Origin: an uncultured Flavobacterium sp.
GTDB lineage: Bacteria > Bacteroidota > Bacteroidia > Flavobacteriales > Flavobacteriaceae
Direction: 5' to 3'
Length of the DNA: 21,958 nt
NCBI RefSeq assembly: GCF_937967675.1
Contig: NZ_CALBSN010000084.1
Coordinates: 1 to 21,958 of the forward strand
Shown here: positions 1 through 6,616 of the stretch, piece by piece
Numbering within the stretch: the stretch's first letter is position 1
Layout of the letters: each line of letters begins with the position of its first letter
The notes under the pieces: generated by a model
Databases searched by the model: none
What the model saw: only the letters and a program-made list of their open reading frames with translations
Told to the model about the DNA's origin: nothing
Made by a program: the position numbers and the translations under genes

Positions 1-107
1 CAACAGAAATATTAACAACTTAAAAATTAATCTAGTTTAATAATGCACTACGGGTATATTTTAATAAGTTTTGTTAATCCTCACCAGCTTCGCAAGCACA
101 TTTTCTG

Positions 108-551
108 CTACAGTATTTTTTTTTTGCCACCTAGTATTGCTTCCCGCATTTCATACATAGATGACATGTTTTTATCCTTCTTCGAACTCCAATTAGGATC
201 ACAATGGTTTGTCCCGCCATTAGTAAATTTATCTCCACAATATTGGCAAGTCAAATTTCTTTCTTCATCATTTGATTCCTTTTCATTTTCGCGGTCAGAA
301 TAATTTTGCTTTCTTTTCATTATTGAGTCTCCAATGTCTAATTTATTTTCATCATTGTTATTTCCTTGTGAATTAGAGAGAGCTTCTGAATCGTTTTGTT
401 TTTCTTCTCTATACAGATCACTTGGCTCTAACACCTTTCCTTCTATTACAGGGATGTTTTCAAAAGATTCTTTTCTTCTTTCAGCCTCGTAAAAGCTAAT
501 TCCTAAAACAGCACAAATTATTACAATAATTATTAAAAGTGGATTTTTCAT
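108..551 (-). CDS. Membrane-anchored zinc-ribbon-like protein, probably frameshifted at its C-terminus
   Basis: I do not recognise the family. As read, the product has 147 residues: a hydrophobic N-terminal anchor (about residues 4-20), a long charged, low-complexity middle, then a CQYCG motif (CxxC) near residue 102. The frame closes at TAG (108-110) just after a run of ten A's on the coding strand (116-125). If one A is removed, translation continues to TAA at 74-76 and adds KYCSRKCACEAGED. That brings two to three cysteines in the spacing typical of the second half of a zinc ribbon (YCSxKC). The intact gene would therefore span 74-551. This is the last gene of the five-gene minus-strand run, 28 nt after the preceding stop. 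The shift could be a sequencing error, a real mutation, or slippage on the A-tract. Binding of zinc is inferred from the cysteine pattern only. Confidence 0.6.
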   Translation of the reverse strand: MKNPLLIIIVIICAVLGISFYEAERRKESFENIPVIEGKVLEPSDLYREEKQNDSEALSNSQGNNNDENKLDIGDSIMKRKQNYSDRENEKESNDEERNLTCQYCGDKFTNGGTNHCDPNWSSKKDKNMSSMYEMREAILGGKKKIL

Positions 552-579
552 GTTTTAATTTATTATTAAAGGTTAATAA

Positions 580-750
580 TCATTGCGAAACTAGTTGGTG
601 CAAAATATATAAACTTATTGCTAAAAAAATTAAAATCATAATACATCCAAGCTCAGCACCTTTGCTCAAAGTATCAAGTAAATTATCTCCTTTATTTCTC
701 ATTAGTAAACCCAAAATAAAAAAGAAAATAATGAATATTAGTAATGTCAT
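580..750 (-). CDS. Small two-helix membrane protein
   Basis: This predicts a protein of 56 residues with two hydrophobic segments (about residues 1-16 and 35-50) separated by a charged stretch with KGDN. I chose the ATG at 750 because it overlaps the stop of the upstream gene as ATGA, the same coupling seen one junction earlier in this operon. A start at 786 would add 12 residues and a 40-nt overlap. The family is not recognised. Position in the run of envelope-targeted genes suggests a membrane partner of the neighbouring proteins, but nothing in the sequence gives a function. Confidence 0.5.
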   Translation of the reverse strand: MTLLIFIIFFFILGLLMRNKGDNLLDTLSKGAELGCIMILIFLAISLYILHQLVSQ

Positions 751-1181
751 GATGTTTTTGTAAAATCTAGTCCTACGGTTTCCCATTTTATCACTTTGTC
801 ATTTTCAAAAATAAATTTTACGAAGCTTCTTTCTTCTCGAATTGTTTCATTTTCATCTTCAAAATTACTGCCACTAGTATTAAAACCTCCAATTGGATAC
901 TTGTTTTTTAATAAGGCACCACCACCTAAAGTTAAATTTTGTGAACCGCCTGATTTAGATTTATTCCTTATAATAACTTTATCTTTTTTAAATAACCACT
1001 CTTCATAGCCATTTAGTTCTTTTTTAGAATCTGGTAATCCAAACTCTTTTATTACCTCGTTTTTGGTTTTGAATTTATTCATAAATGCCTCATGAGTTAT
1101 CACAACAACTTCTGAAGGCGAGGCTGAATTAAATATTAAATACAAAATCCAAATACCTACAACTATCCACCATATCTTCAT
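747..1181 (-). CDS. Membrane-anchored hypothetical protein, BamE/SmpA-like fold possible
   Basis: The product has 144 residues. It begins with a tryptophan-rich hydrophobic segment (residues 2-18) without a lipobox cysteine, so it is probably a membrane anchor. The segment that follows reads EVIKEFGLPDSKK, then GYEEWLF, and near the C-terminus FIFENDKVIKW. This helix, 'G-x-P' and beta-strand order resembles small BamE/SmpA-type lipoprotein domains, but the likeness is weak and is inference only. The middle is glycine- and serine-rich (GGSQNLTLGGGALL). The gene shares ATGA overlaps with both neighbours (1178-1181 and 747-750), which implies translational coupling within one transcript. Confidence 0.6.
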   Translation of the reverse strand: MKIWWIVVGIWILYLIFNSASPSEVVVITHEAFMNKFKTKNEVIKEFGLPDSKKELNGYEEWLFKKDKVIIRNKSKSGGSQNLTLGGGALLKNKYPIGGFNTSGSNFEDENETIREERSFVKFIFENDKVIKWETVGLDFTKTS

Positions 1182-1702
1182 ATCTTAGTTTTTACTTTAA
1201 ATTTATTTTCTAATTCCCCATTCTTAACTTGTATTGTGAAATTGTAAATTACTATAGCTTCACTTGTTATTACGATATTATGAAATCCATCAGAAATAGA
1301 CGACCACCAATTAAGACCAGAATTAATTAAATAACTATCATAATAAAAATAAATTACTCTAAAGCTTTTTAATTCAGGTTCATCGTGAATTTCATAATAA
1401 AGAAAAGTATCAGCAGCACTTTTACCTTTTAATTTGAATGAGTTTTCTAGCACATTTCTAAATTTTAGATACAGCAACTTTTTTTTAACTTCGAATGTTT
1501 CTTTATTGTCAAGTTCAACTATTCCCAGAATAACTTTTTCTCCAAAGCAGTAAAATGTAGAATGCTCTGGAATTGTTAATTGTATTCCATTTTCATTATT
1601 AGTATTAGTTAGGCTTAATCCGTATTTAGTCACATTTAAACTAACTTTATTTTGAGCTAAGGAGTTAATAGAAAATAAAACAAGTAAAATTAATTTATAC
1701 AT
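1178..1702 (-). CDS. Secreted hypothetical protein
   Basis: The product has 174 residues and a clear signal peptide (MYKLILLVLFSINSLA, with likely cleavage before QNKV), so it should be exported. The mature part is rich in beta-strand-forming residues and aromatic residues (for example YFYYDSYL and LNWWSS) and contains a single cysteine. No known family is recognised. The gene starts 30 nt after the stop of the upstream gene and its TGA overlaps the next ATG as ATGA, so it is a central member of the five-gene run. Confidence 0.6.
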   Translation of the reverse strand: MYKLILLVLFSINSLAQNKVSLNVTKYGLSLTNTNNENGIQLTIPEHSTFYCFGEKVILGIVELDNKETFEVKKKLLYLKFRNVLENSFKLKGKSAADTFLYYEIHDEPELKSFRVIYFYYDSYLINSGLNWWSSISDGFHNIVITSEAIVIYNFTIQVKNGELENKFKVKTKI

Positions 1703-1732
1703 TTTCTTTATTCATTTTTTAAATTTTAATAA

Positions 1733-2284
1733 TTAATTACATGAATCTTTTAATATACCCAAACTATCGTTAATAGATCTTGCCATAATTTGGCCGAAAG
1801 TTTCCGGAAAAGTAATATCACTATACTTTTTGTTTAAATTAATAAGCTCTTTAATATCAGCTTCACTAAAATTTAATGTTATTTCCTTTTCAGCATTTCG
1901 AGTTATCAATATTGCATGAAAATTTTCTGGATTAGATGCTCCAAAACATTTTTTACCCATAAAATCAGAAATAGATATATAAGAAAAAAAACGATAGATA
2001 GACGATAACATAAATATTGAATTAAATGAACATCTTGCTTTCATAGTCACATCTGCTTTAGGATTATCAACCAAATCGCAAATACCTAATTTTTCTAAAT
2101 CATACTTGTTAAATGAGTTTGGAGTATCTATGGTATATTCTTCTTTATAATCACAATGTTTGCAACTATAAGATTTAGTAAATACATTCGCTCTAATACT
2201 TATTCCACAGTAATTGCTTTCTTGTGCAAATAGGAATTGGATATTTCCAATAGTAAGAAATAAAAAAACAATTGTTTTTTTCAT
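1733..2284 (-). CDS. Secreted cysteine-containing hypothetical protein, first gene of the envelope run
   Basis: I start this gene at 2284 (MKKTIVFLFLTIG...), which gives a standard signal peptide ending at LFA before QESNYCG, and a product of 183 residues. An upstream in-frame ATG at 2314 would put ten residues in front of the signal and is unlikely. The mature protein has a CKHC motif and several other cysteines (SNYCG, GICDL, ARCSF, KKCFG, DSCN), which suggests disulfides or metal binding outside the cytoplasm. The family is not recognised. The gene diverges from the 402-residue gene at 2416 across a 131-nt intergenic region. Confidence 0.6.
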   Translation of the reverse strand: MKKTIVFLFLTIGNIQFLFAQESNYCGISIRANVFTKSYSCKHCDYKEEYTIDTPNSFNKYDLEKLGICDLVDNPKADVTMKARCSFNSIFMLSSIYRFFSYISISDFMGKKCFGASNPENFHAILITRNAEKEITLNFSEADIKELINLNKKYSDITFPETFGQIMARSINDSLGILKDSCN

Positions 2285-2311
2285 GATGTTAATTTTTAAA
2301 AATTTATAACT

Positions 2312-2319
2312 CAAATTTA
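2312..2319 (-). promoter_or_regulatory. Candidate -7 box for the five-gene run
   Basis: On the minus strand this reads TAAATTTG, an exact match to the Bacteroidota -7 consensus TAnnTTTG, about 27 nt upstream of the chosen start at 2284. No good -33 TTTG lies at 17-23 nt spacing. The nearest TTTG is about 14 nt away. The upstream 10-bp repeats also read ATTTGAACTT on this strand and could supply TTTG elements to a second, weaker start. Confidence 0.3.
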
Positions 2320-2348
2320 AATGTTAAAACAATCAAAAAATTATCCTT

Positions 2349-2383
2349 ATAAGTTCAAATAAGTTCAAATAAGTTCAAATAAG
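2349..2383. repeat. Three perfect 10-bp tandem repeats in a divergent promoter region
   Basis: AAGTTCAAAT occurs three times without change at 2351-2380. Partial extensions give about 3.5 copies. The 10-bp period places each copy on almost the same face of the helix. The array lies 13 nt upstream of the -7 box of the plus-strand gene, where its -33 box should be, and about 65 nt upstream of the minus-strand operon start. It looks like a multi-site binding array for a regulator. Confidence 0.7.
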
Positions 2384-2393
2384 AAGTATGTAT

Positions 2394-2401
2394 TATCTTT
2401 G
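2394..2401 (+). promoter_or_regulatory. -7 box of the 402-residue gene
   Basis: TATCTTTG matches the Bacteroidota -7 consensus TAnnTTTG exactly, 14 nt before the ATG at 2416, so the 5' leader would be very short. There is no -33 TTTG on this strand. The expected position is filled by the 10-bp repeat array, which suggests an activator-dependent promoter. Confidence 0.45.
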
Positions 2402-2415
2402 GTAAAAAAAGTATC

Positions 2416-3624
2416 ATGCCTGCTGCGATTAATATTACTCAAAATGAGCAACAATGGATAAAAGAGTATCTACAAGAAACGTATGATGTAGTTATTAATG
2501 ATGCCTTTGACTGCCAAATGTTAAGCGATGCAATCTTGAAAGAAAAAGGTATTAAGATAAGTTATTCTACCTTCAGACGTCTTTTTGATTTGGTGAAGAA
2601 CTCCAATGCTCAATCACGATTTGTACTCAATGCATTGGCTGTTGCGGTCGGGTTTAAAAATTGGGAGTTTTTTAAGCATCATGTTGCTAATTTTGATACC
2701 AACATAATCAATCAGAATATTCAAATCTATTCTTGTCAATTGCCTAATAGTCAAAATTTAATTTTAGAAACGGCAAAAAAATTTCCATTAACAACTTGGT
2801 TGGGAGGCTATCAATTGCAAAATATTGTATCATTAGCTATTGAAAATAATGACTTTGAATTGCTCAAACAATTAGTTCATTTGCCTTTTGATGTTGAAAA
2901 CCAAAAGGTATATGAGCATTTAGTGATAGGGTTTCAGTCGTTTTATTTTCAAGCTGTAAAAAGCAATGAAGCTGTAATAGCATTTGTAACATCAACTATT
3001 AGAACCTCAATTTTATTGCAAAAATGTCTACTTCAAGCCTATGTAGATGAAAAGTATTTGGATTCTTTTTTGGGAAAATGGTTTGATGCCATCGAAGAAA
3101 ATACGCTACCTGATTTATTATTATTTAAGAATTTGCTCTTGTGCCAAAAAGCGTTTAATAATAATGAGGTTGATAAAGCAAAAACCCATTTCAATCTTGC
3201 TTTAAATCAAAGTAAGCTAGATCAATTAGAAGTACACCCTATATTGAAAGCTAGATTAGGTGTTTGGAATTTAGTTTTAAATAAAGATAAACAATCAATT
3301 GTTACCTACTACAATTCTTTAAGTTGTCCTTTTGACAAAGCCGATTTTGCAGTCATTGCTAGTCGATTATTATGGACTTATTATGATGAATTAGCGACAA
3401 TTTCATTTCTAGAAAAGATTACTTTAAAAGAATTCCCACCCGTTAAAGATTTTTTTCAAAAAGGAAGACATAATTTACTTTTACTAACCCTTGCCATTCA
3501 TTATCATTTAAAACAAGAGTATCAACAATCAAAAGAGTATTTCGATTTATTTAATTCTAATACTTTTGGCTATGATATTGTAAATTTTGACTTTTATGAA
3601 AAATGGATTCAAAAGTTAAAATAA
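2416..3624 (+). CDS. Putative DNA-binding protein with C-terminal helical (TPR-like) region
   Basis: The product has 402 residues. Residues about 10-90 form an all-helical module that reads ISYSTFRRLFDL and, after a short gap, LNALAVAVGFKNWEFFKHH. This 'S-x-S-T-x-R-R-x-F ... L-N-x-L-A-x-A-x-G-F-x-x-W' pattern recurs at the N-terminus of many uncharacterised Bacteroidota proteins and looks like a helix-turn-helix type domain. That is from memory and not certain. The remaining 300 residues are helical, with repeats that could be TPR-like (for example the segment with FNNNEVDKAKTHFNLAL). No transmembrane segment is present. It is a single gene with its own -7 box and a strong terminator. The divergent, repeat-bearing upstream region makes it a candidate regulator of the adjacent envelope run. 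Confidence 0.55.
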   Translation: MPAAINITQNEQQWIKEYLQETYDVVINDAFDCQMLSDAILKEKGIKISYSTFRRLFDLVKNSNAQSRFVLNALAVAVGFKNWEFFKHHVANFDTNIINQNIQIYSCQLPNSQNLILETAKKFPLTTWLGGYQLQNIVSLAIENNDFELLKQLVHLPFDVENQKVYEHLVIGFQSFYFQAVKSNEAVIAFVTSTIRTSILLQKCLLQAYVDEKYLDSFLGKWFDAIEENTLPDLLLFKNLLLCQKAFNNNEVDKAKTHFNLALNQSKLDQLEVHPILKARLGVWNLVLNKDKQSIVTYYNSLSCPFDKADFAVIASRLLWTYYDELATISFLEKITLKEFPPVKDFFQKGRHNLLLLTLAIHYHLKQEYQQSKEYFDLFNSNTFGYDIVNFDFYEKWIQKLK

Positions 3625-3661
3625 AAAATCCTTAGTTCTTGTTGAAGAATTAAGGATTTTT
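3624..3661. terminator. Bidirectional terminator between the 402-residue gene and tsf
   Basis: A 17-bp stem (3624-3640 with 3645-3661) closes on a GTTG loop. It has one G-U pair and A/T runs on both sides, so it can stop transcription from both convergent genes. The arms begin AAAAATCCTTA and end TAAGGATTTTT. Confidence 0.85.
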
Positions 3662-3682
3662 ATTTATGAGTTTAGAATAAGA

Positions 3683-4504
3683 TTATCCTAAAGCAACTCT
3701 ACTAAATCCAGATACAGTTAAGTTAGCGTCTACTGATTTAATATAAGCAGCAACACTCATAGAACTGTCTTTGATGAAATCTTGGTTTACTAAAGTGTTA
3801 TCTTTGTAAAAACGTTGGATTTTTCCTTTAGAAATGTTGTCTAACATTGCTTCTGGTTTTCCTTCAGCTCTTAATTGTTCTTTAGCAATTTCAATTTCTT
3901 TTTCAATGATTGCAGCATCAACACCAGCTTCGTTTAAAGCAATTGGGTTCATAGCGGCAGCTTGCATTGCAACGTTTTTAGCAGCTTCGTCAGCACCAGC
4001 AACATTTGCAGATAATGCCACTAATGTAGCGATTTTACCAGCGTGAATGTAAGAACCAACATAAGCACCTTCTAATCTTTCGAAAGCACCGATTTCGATT
4101 TTTTCTCCAATTACTCCAGTTTGCTCGATTAATTTCTCAGCAACAGTGATTCCGTTGAAATCAGAAGCTAATAATTCTTCTTTAGTAGCATAGTTTAAAG
4201 CTTGGTTAGCTAAATCATTTGCTAATTTAACGAAAGATTCGTTTTTACCTACGAAGTCAGTTTCACAGTTTAAAGTGATTGCAACTCCAGCAGTGTTGTC
4301 AGCATTGATAACAGCAACAGCAGCTCCTTCAGTAGATTCTCTGTCTGAACGGTTAGCAGCTACTTTTTGACCTTTTTTTCTTAAGTTTTCGATAGCTAAA
4401 TCGAAATCTCCTTCAGCCTCCACTAATGCTTTTTTACAATCCATCATTCCAGCACCAGTGATAGTTCTTAATTTATTTACGTCTGCAGCAGTAATATTTG
4501 CCAT
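3683..4504 (-). CDS. tsf: Elongation factor Ts
   Basis: The product is EF-Ts, which acts in the cytoplasm as the nucleotide exchange factor that releases GDP from EF-Tu. The N-terminal UBA-like domain carries TGAGMMDCKKAL (residues 16-27), and the EF-Tu contact motif TDFVGKN is at residues 82-88. At 273 residues the length is close to the usual size (about 280). It is the last gene of the L13-S9-S2-EF-Ts operon. The 136-nt gap after rpsB is filled by a nested inverted repeat, which could change the ratio of S2 to EF-Ts. Transcription should end at the hairpin at 3624-3661. Confidence 0.97.
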   Translation of the reverse strand: MANITAADVNKLRTITGAGMMDCKKALVEAEGDFDLAIENLRKKGQKVAANRSDRESTEGAAVAVINADNTAGVAITLNCETDFVGKNESFVKLANDLANQALNYATKEELLASDFNGITVAEKLIEQTGVIGEKIEIGAFERLEGAYVGSYIHAGKIATLVALSANVAGADEAAKNVAMQAAAMNPIALNEAGVDAAIIEKEIEIAKEQLRAEGKPEAMLDNISKGKIQRFYKDNTLVNQDFIKDSSMSVAAYIKSVDANLTVSGFSRVALG

Positions 4505-4540
4505 TTTGTATTTTTTTTATTTGTTGTTTATAAAAGTAAA

Positions 4541-4633
4541 AATTCCAATTACTAAATCCCAAATTCCAATTTTACTAAATTGCTAACTAAAAGTTAGAAC
4601 AAGTTTGGAATTTGGAATTTAATTCTTGGAATT
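4541..4633. repeat. Nested inverted repeat between rpsB and tsf
   Basis: Three concentric pairs are visible: an outer AATTCCAA (4541-4548) with TTGGAATT (4626-4633); a middle CCAAATTCCAA (4559-4569) with TTGGAATTTGG (4605-4615), extended by AAAT/ATTT across one mismatch; and an inner CTAACT (4583-4588) with AGTTAG (4592-4597) around an AAA loop. It lies wholly between the rpsB stop and the tsf start. It resembles dispersed palindromes that I recall from flavobacterial genomes, and in RNA would form a long imperfect hairpin. Confidence 0.7.
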
Positions 4634-4640
4634 AATTGAT

Positions 4641-5402
4641 TTATGCTTCAGTTTCAGTAGCAGGAGCTTCAGTAGCTTCTACTTCTTTAGCTGGTAATTC
4701 GTCTTTTTCAACTTTTCTATCAGAAAGACCTTCGATTAAAGCAGCAGATACTAAAGATAAAACTTTATCAATAGATTTAGAAGCATCATCATTAGCAGGA
4801 ATAACGAAATCAATTGGACGTGGATCCGAGTTCGTATCTACCATTGCGAAAACTGGAATGTTTAATTTTTGTGCTTCTTTAATTGCAATATGCTCAGCTT
4901 TAACGTCTACTACAAAAAGAGCTGCTGGAAGTCTAGACATGTCAGCAATAGAACCTAAGTTTTTCTCTAATTTAGCACGTAAACGATCTACTTGTAATCT
5001 TTCTTTTTTAGATAAAGTCATGAAAGTACCGTCTTTCTTCATTCTATCAATAGAAGCCATTTTTTTAACAGCTTTACGGATAGTTACGAAGTTAGTTAAC
5101 ATACCACCAGGCCATCTTTCAGTGATGTAAGGCATGTTACATGCAGCTGCTTTCTCAGCAACGATATCTTTTGCTTGTTTTTTGGTAGCAACGAATAATA
5201 CTTTTCTACCAGATGCAGCAATTTTTTTCAAAGCTTCATTAGCTTCTTCAATTTTAGCTGCAGTTTTATATAAGTTAATGATATGAATACCATTACGCTC
5301 CATATAAATGTAAGGAGCCATGTTTGGATCCCATTTACGAGTCATGTGTCCGAAATGTACACCTGCTTCTAATAACTCTTTAACGTCAATTTTGTTTGCC
5401 AT
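4641..5402 (-). CDS. rpsB: 30S ribosomal protein S2
   Basis: The product is ribosomal protein S2, which binds the back of the 30S head-platform junction. The N-terminal signature LLEAGVHFGHMTRKW (residues 10-24) and the segment NIPVFAMVDTNSDP are characteristic. At 253 residues the length is normal for the family, with an extra acidic, alanine-rich C-terminal tail (EVEATEAPATETEA). It lies third in the ribosomal operon, 175 nt after rpsI. That gap holds a bulged hairpin just before the start codon, which suggests autoregulation by S2. Confidence 0.97.
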   Translation of the reverse strand: MANKIDVKELLEAGVHFGHMTRKWDPNMAPYIYMERNGIHIINLYKTAAKIEEANEALKKIAASGRKVLFVATKKQAKDIVAEKAAACNMPYITERWPGGMLTNFVTIRKAVKKMASIDRMKKDGTFMTLSKKERLQVDRLRAKLEKNLGSIADMSRLPAALFVVDVKAEHIAIKEAQKLNIPVFAMVDTNSDPRPIDFVIPANDDASKSIDKVLSLVSAALIEGLSDRKVEKDELPAKEVEATEAPATETEA

Positions 5403-5426
5403 TGTGTAATAGTTTACGTTCCGTGA

Positions 5427-5501
5427 TTAGCAATTTTCAAGTAGTCACTTGCGTTGGTCTTGAAAATTTAGATGCTAAACTAATTCCCTTTTTACAAGGA
5501 A
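5427..5501 (-). promoter_or_regulatory. Structured rpsB leader, candidate S2 autoregulatory element
   Basis: In the minus-strand RNA, UUAGCA and AUUUUCAAG (5473-5478 and 5459-5467) pair with UGCUAA and CUUGAAAAU (5427-5432 and 5433-5441). This gives a 15-bp helix with a 5-nt bulge (5468-5472) and a 17-nt loop. GUGA in the loop can pair with UCAC just 3' of the helix (5423-5426), which would make a pseudoknot. A smaller hairpin (5484-5490 with 5496-5501) lies upstream. The main helix ends about 24 nt before the ATG. S2-binding leaders are known for rpsB in other bacteria. The assignment here is inference. Confidence 0.5.
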
Positions 5502-5577
5502 TATCGACAACTTTGTTTTTAATTCAATTTTAATTGTAAAAATAAATCTGAAAATATATTCTGATAAATATCGAATA

Positions 5578-5964
5578 TTAACGTTTAGAGAATTGGAATC
5601 TCTTACGTGCTTTTTTCTGACCGAATTTTTTACGTTCTACCATTCTAGGATCTCTTGTTAATAATCCTTCTGGTTTAAGGATAGCTCTGTTTTCAGCCTC
5701 AACTTCACACATTGCTCTTGCAATAGCCATTCTCACAGCTTCTGCTTGTCCTGTTGAACCACCACCATATACGTTTACTTTAACGTCAAAGTTAGATGCA
5801 TTTTCTGTCATAGACATTGGTTGCATAACTTTGTACTGTAAAGTTGCAGTTGGGAAGTAGTTAGTGAATTCTCTTTTGTTTACAGTGATTTTTCCTGTTC
5901 CTTCTGAAACATAAACACGTGCAACAGCGCATTTTCTTCTACCGATTTTGTGAATAACTCCCAT
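5578..5964 (-). CDS. rpsI: 30S ribosomal protein S9
   Basis: The product is ribosomal protein S9, whose C-terminal tail reaches the P site of the 30S subunit. The segments IGRRKCAVARVY at the N-terminus, GGGSTGQAEAVRMAIARA in the middle, and the basic C-terminus ending in SKR are diagnostic. At 128 residues the length is standard. The start codon overlaps the rplM stop by one base (TAATG), so the two genes are translationally coupled, as is usual for L13-S9. Confidence 0.97.
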   Translation of the reverse strand: MGVIHKIGRRKCAVARVYVSEGTGKITVNKREFTNYFPTATLQYKVMQPMSMTENASNFDVKVNVYGGGSTGQAEAVRMAIARAMCEVEAENRAILKPEGLLTRDPRMVERKKFGQKKARKRFQFSKR

Positions 5965-6419
5965 TACTTAAGATCGTTTAGGTTAACGGTTTTAGGTGTT
6001 TGAGCTCCATGTTTGTGCTCAGAACCTACATATACATTTAAATTACGGAATAATTCAGCACCTAATTTATTTTTAGGTAACATTCCTTTGATAGCTTTTT
6101 CTACTAATAATGCAGGGTTTTTTTGTTGCATTACTTTAGCAGTTAAAGTTCTTTGACCTCCTGGGTAACCTGTGTGTCTGATGTACGTTTTGTCATCTAA
6201 CTTGTTACCAGTAAGGTTGATTTTTTCTGCGTTGATAACAATTACGTTATCTCCACAATCAACGTGCGGTGTATAACTTGGCTTGTATTTACCTCTTAAA
6301 AGCATTGCTACTTTTGTAGATAAACGACCTAAGTTATGCCCTTCAGCGTCCACAACAATCCACTGCTTATCTGCAGTTGCTTTGTTGGCTGATACTGTTT
6401 TGTAGCTTAATGTGTTCAC
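5964..6419 (-). CDS. rplM: 50S ribosomal protein L13
   Basis: The product is ribosomal protein L13, an early-assembling 50S protein. The motifs WIVVDAEGHNLGRLST (residues 20-35), VINAEKINLTGNK and RHTGYPGG are characteristic. At 151 residues the length is usual for Bacteroidota. It is the first gene of the L13-S9-S2-EF-Ts operon and sits behind the strongest promoter match in the window (TTTG-N19-TACTTTTG). The 5' leader is roughly 40 nt. Confidence 0.97.
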   Translation of the reverse strand: MNTLSYKTVSANKATADKQWIVVDAEGHNLGRLSTKVAMLLRGKYKPSYTPHVDCGDNVIVINAEKINLTGNKLDDKTYIRHTGYPGGQRTLTAKVMQQKNPALLVEKAIKGMLPKNKLGAELFRNLNVYVGSEHKHGAQTPKTVNLNDLK

Positions 6420-6464
6420 AATAATTAATTTAAATTAAACATTCCATTCCCAATAAAGGGAGTG

Positions 6465-6495
6465 CAAAAGTACAATTATTTATTAGAATTGCAAA
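6465..6495 (-). promoter_or_regulatory. Promoter of the rplM-rpsI-rpsB-tsf operon
   Basis: On the minus strand TTTG (6492-6495) is followed after exactly 19 nt by TACTTTTG (6465-6472). Both fit the Bacteroidota housekeeping consensus TTTG-N19-TAnnTTTG. Transcription should start near 6458, about 40 nt before the rplM ATG. Confidence 0.8.
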
Positions 6496-6616
6496 CCCCT
6501 TATGGAAAATATTATTTTTTCTAATTTATTAAAGTCCATACCATTATGTAAAATTCGAGTGGAGTTGTTTTTTTTAATTCAAGAAATACACTATTTTTAC
6601 CTCTTATCTTTTATTT

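Noticed and set aside
751..786. Longer start for the small two-helix protein at 786
   Set aside because: It would need a 40-nt overlap with the preceding gene, whereas the ATG at 750 gives the ATGA overlap seen at the preceding operon junction.
2351..2380. CRISPR array
   Set aside because: Repeats of 10 bp without spacers are a tandem array, and no cas genes are in the window.
4636..5130. A 164-residue plus-strand frame opposite rpsB
   Set aside because: It is the antisense of a certain ribosomal protein gene, serine-rich and without a family or promoter.
6592..6599. TATTTTTA as -7 box of the LacI-family gene
   Set aside because: It lacks the final G, and the nearest TTG is 24 nt upstream, so support is too weak to list.
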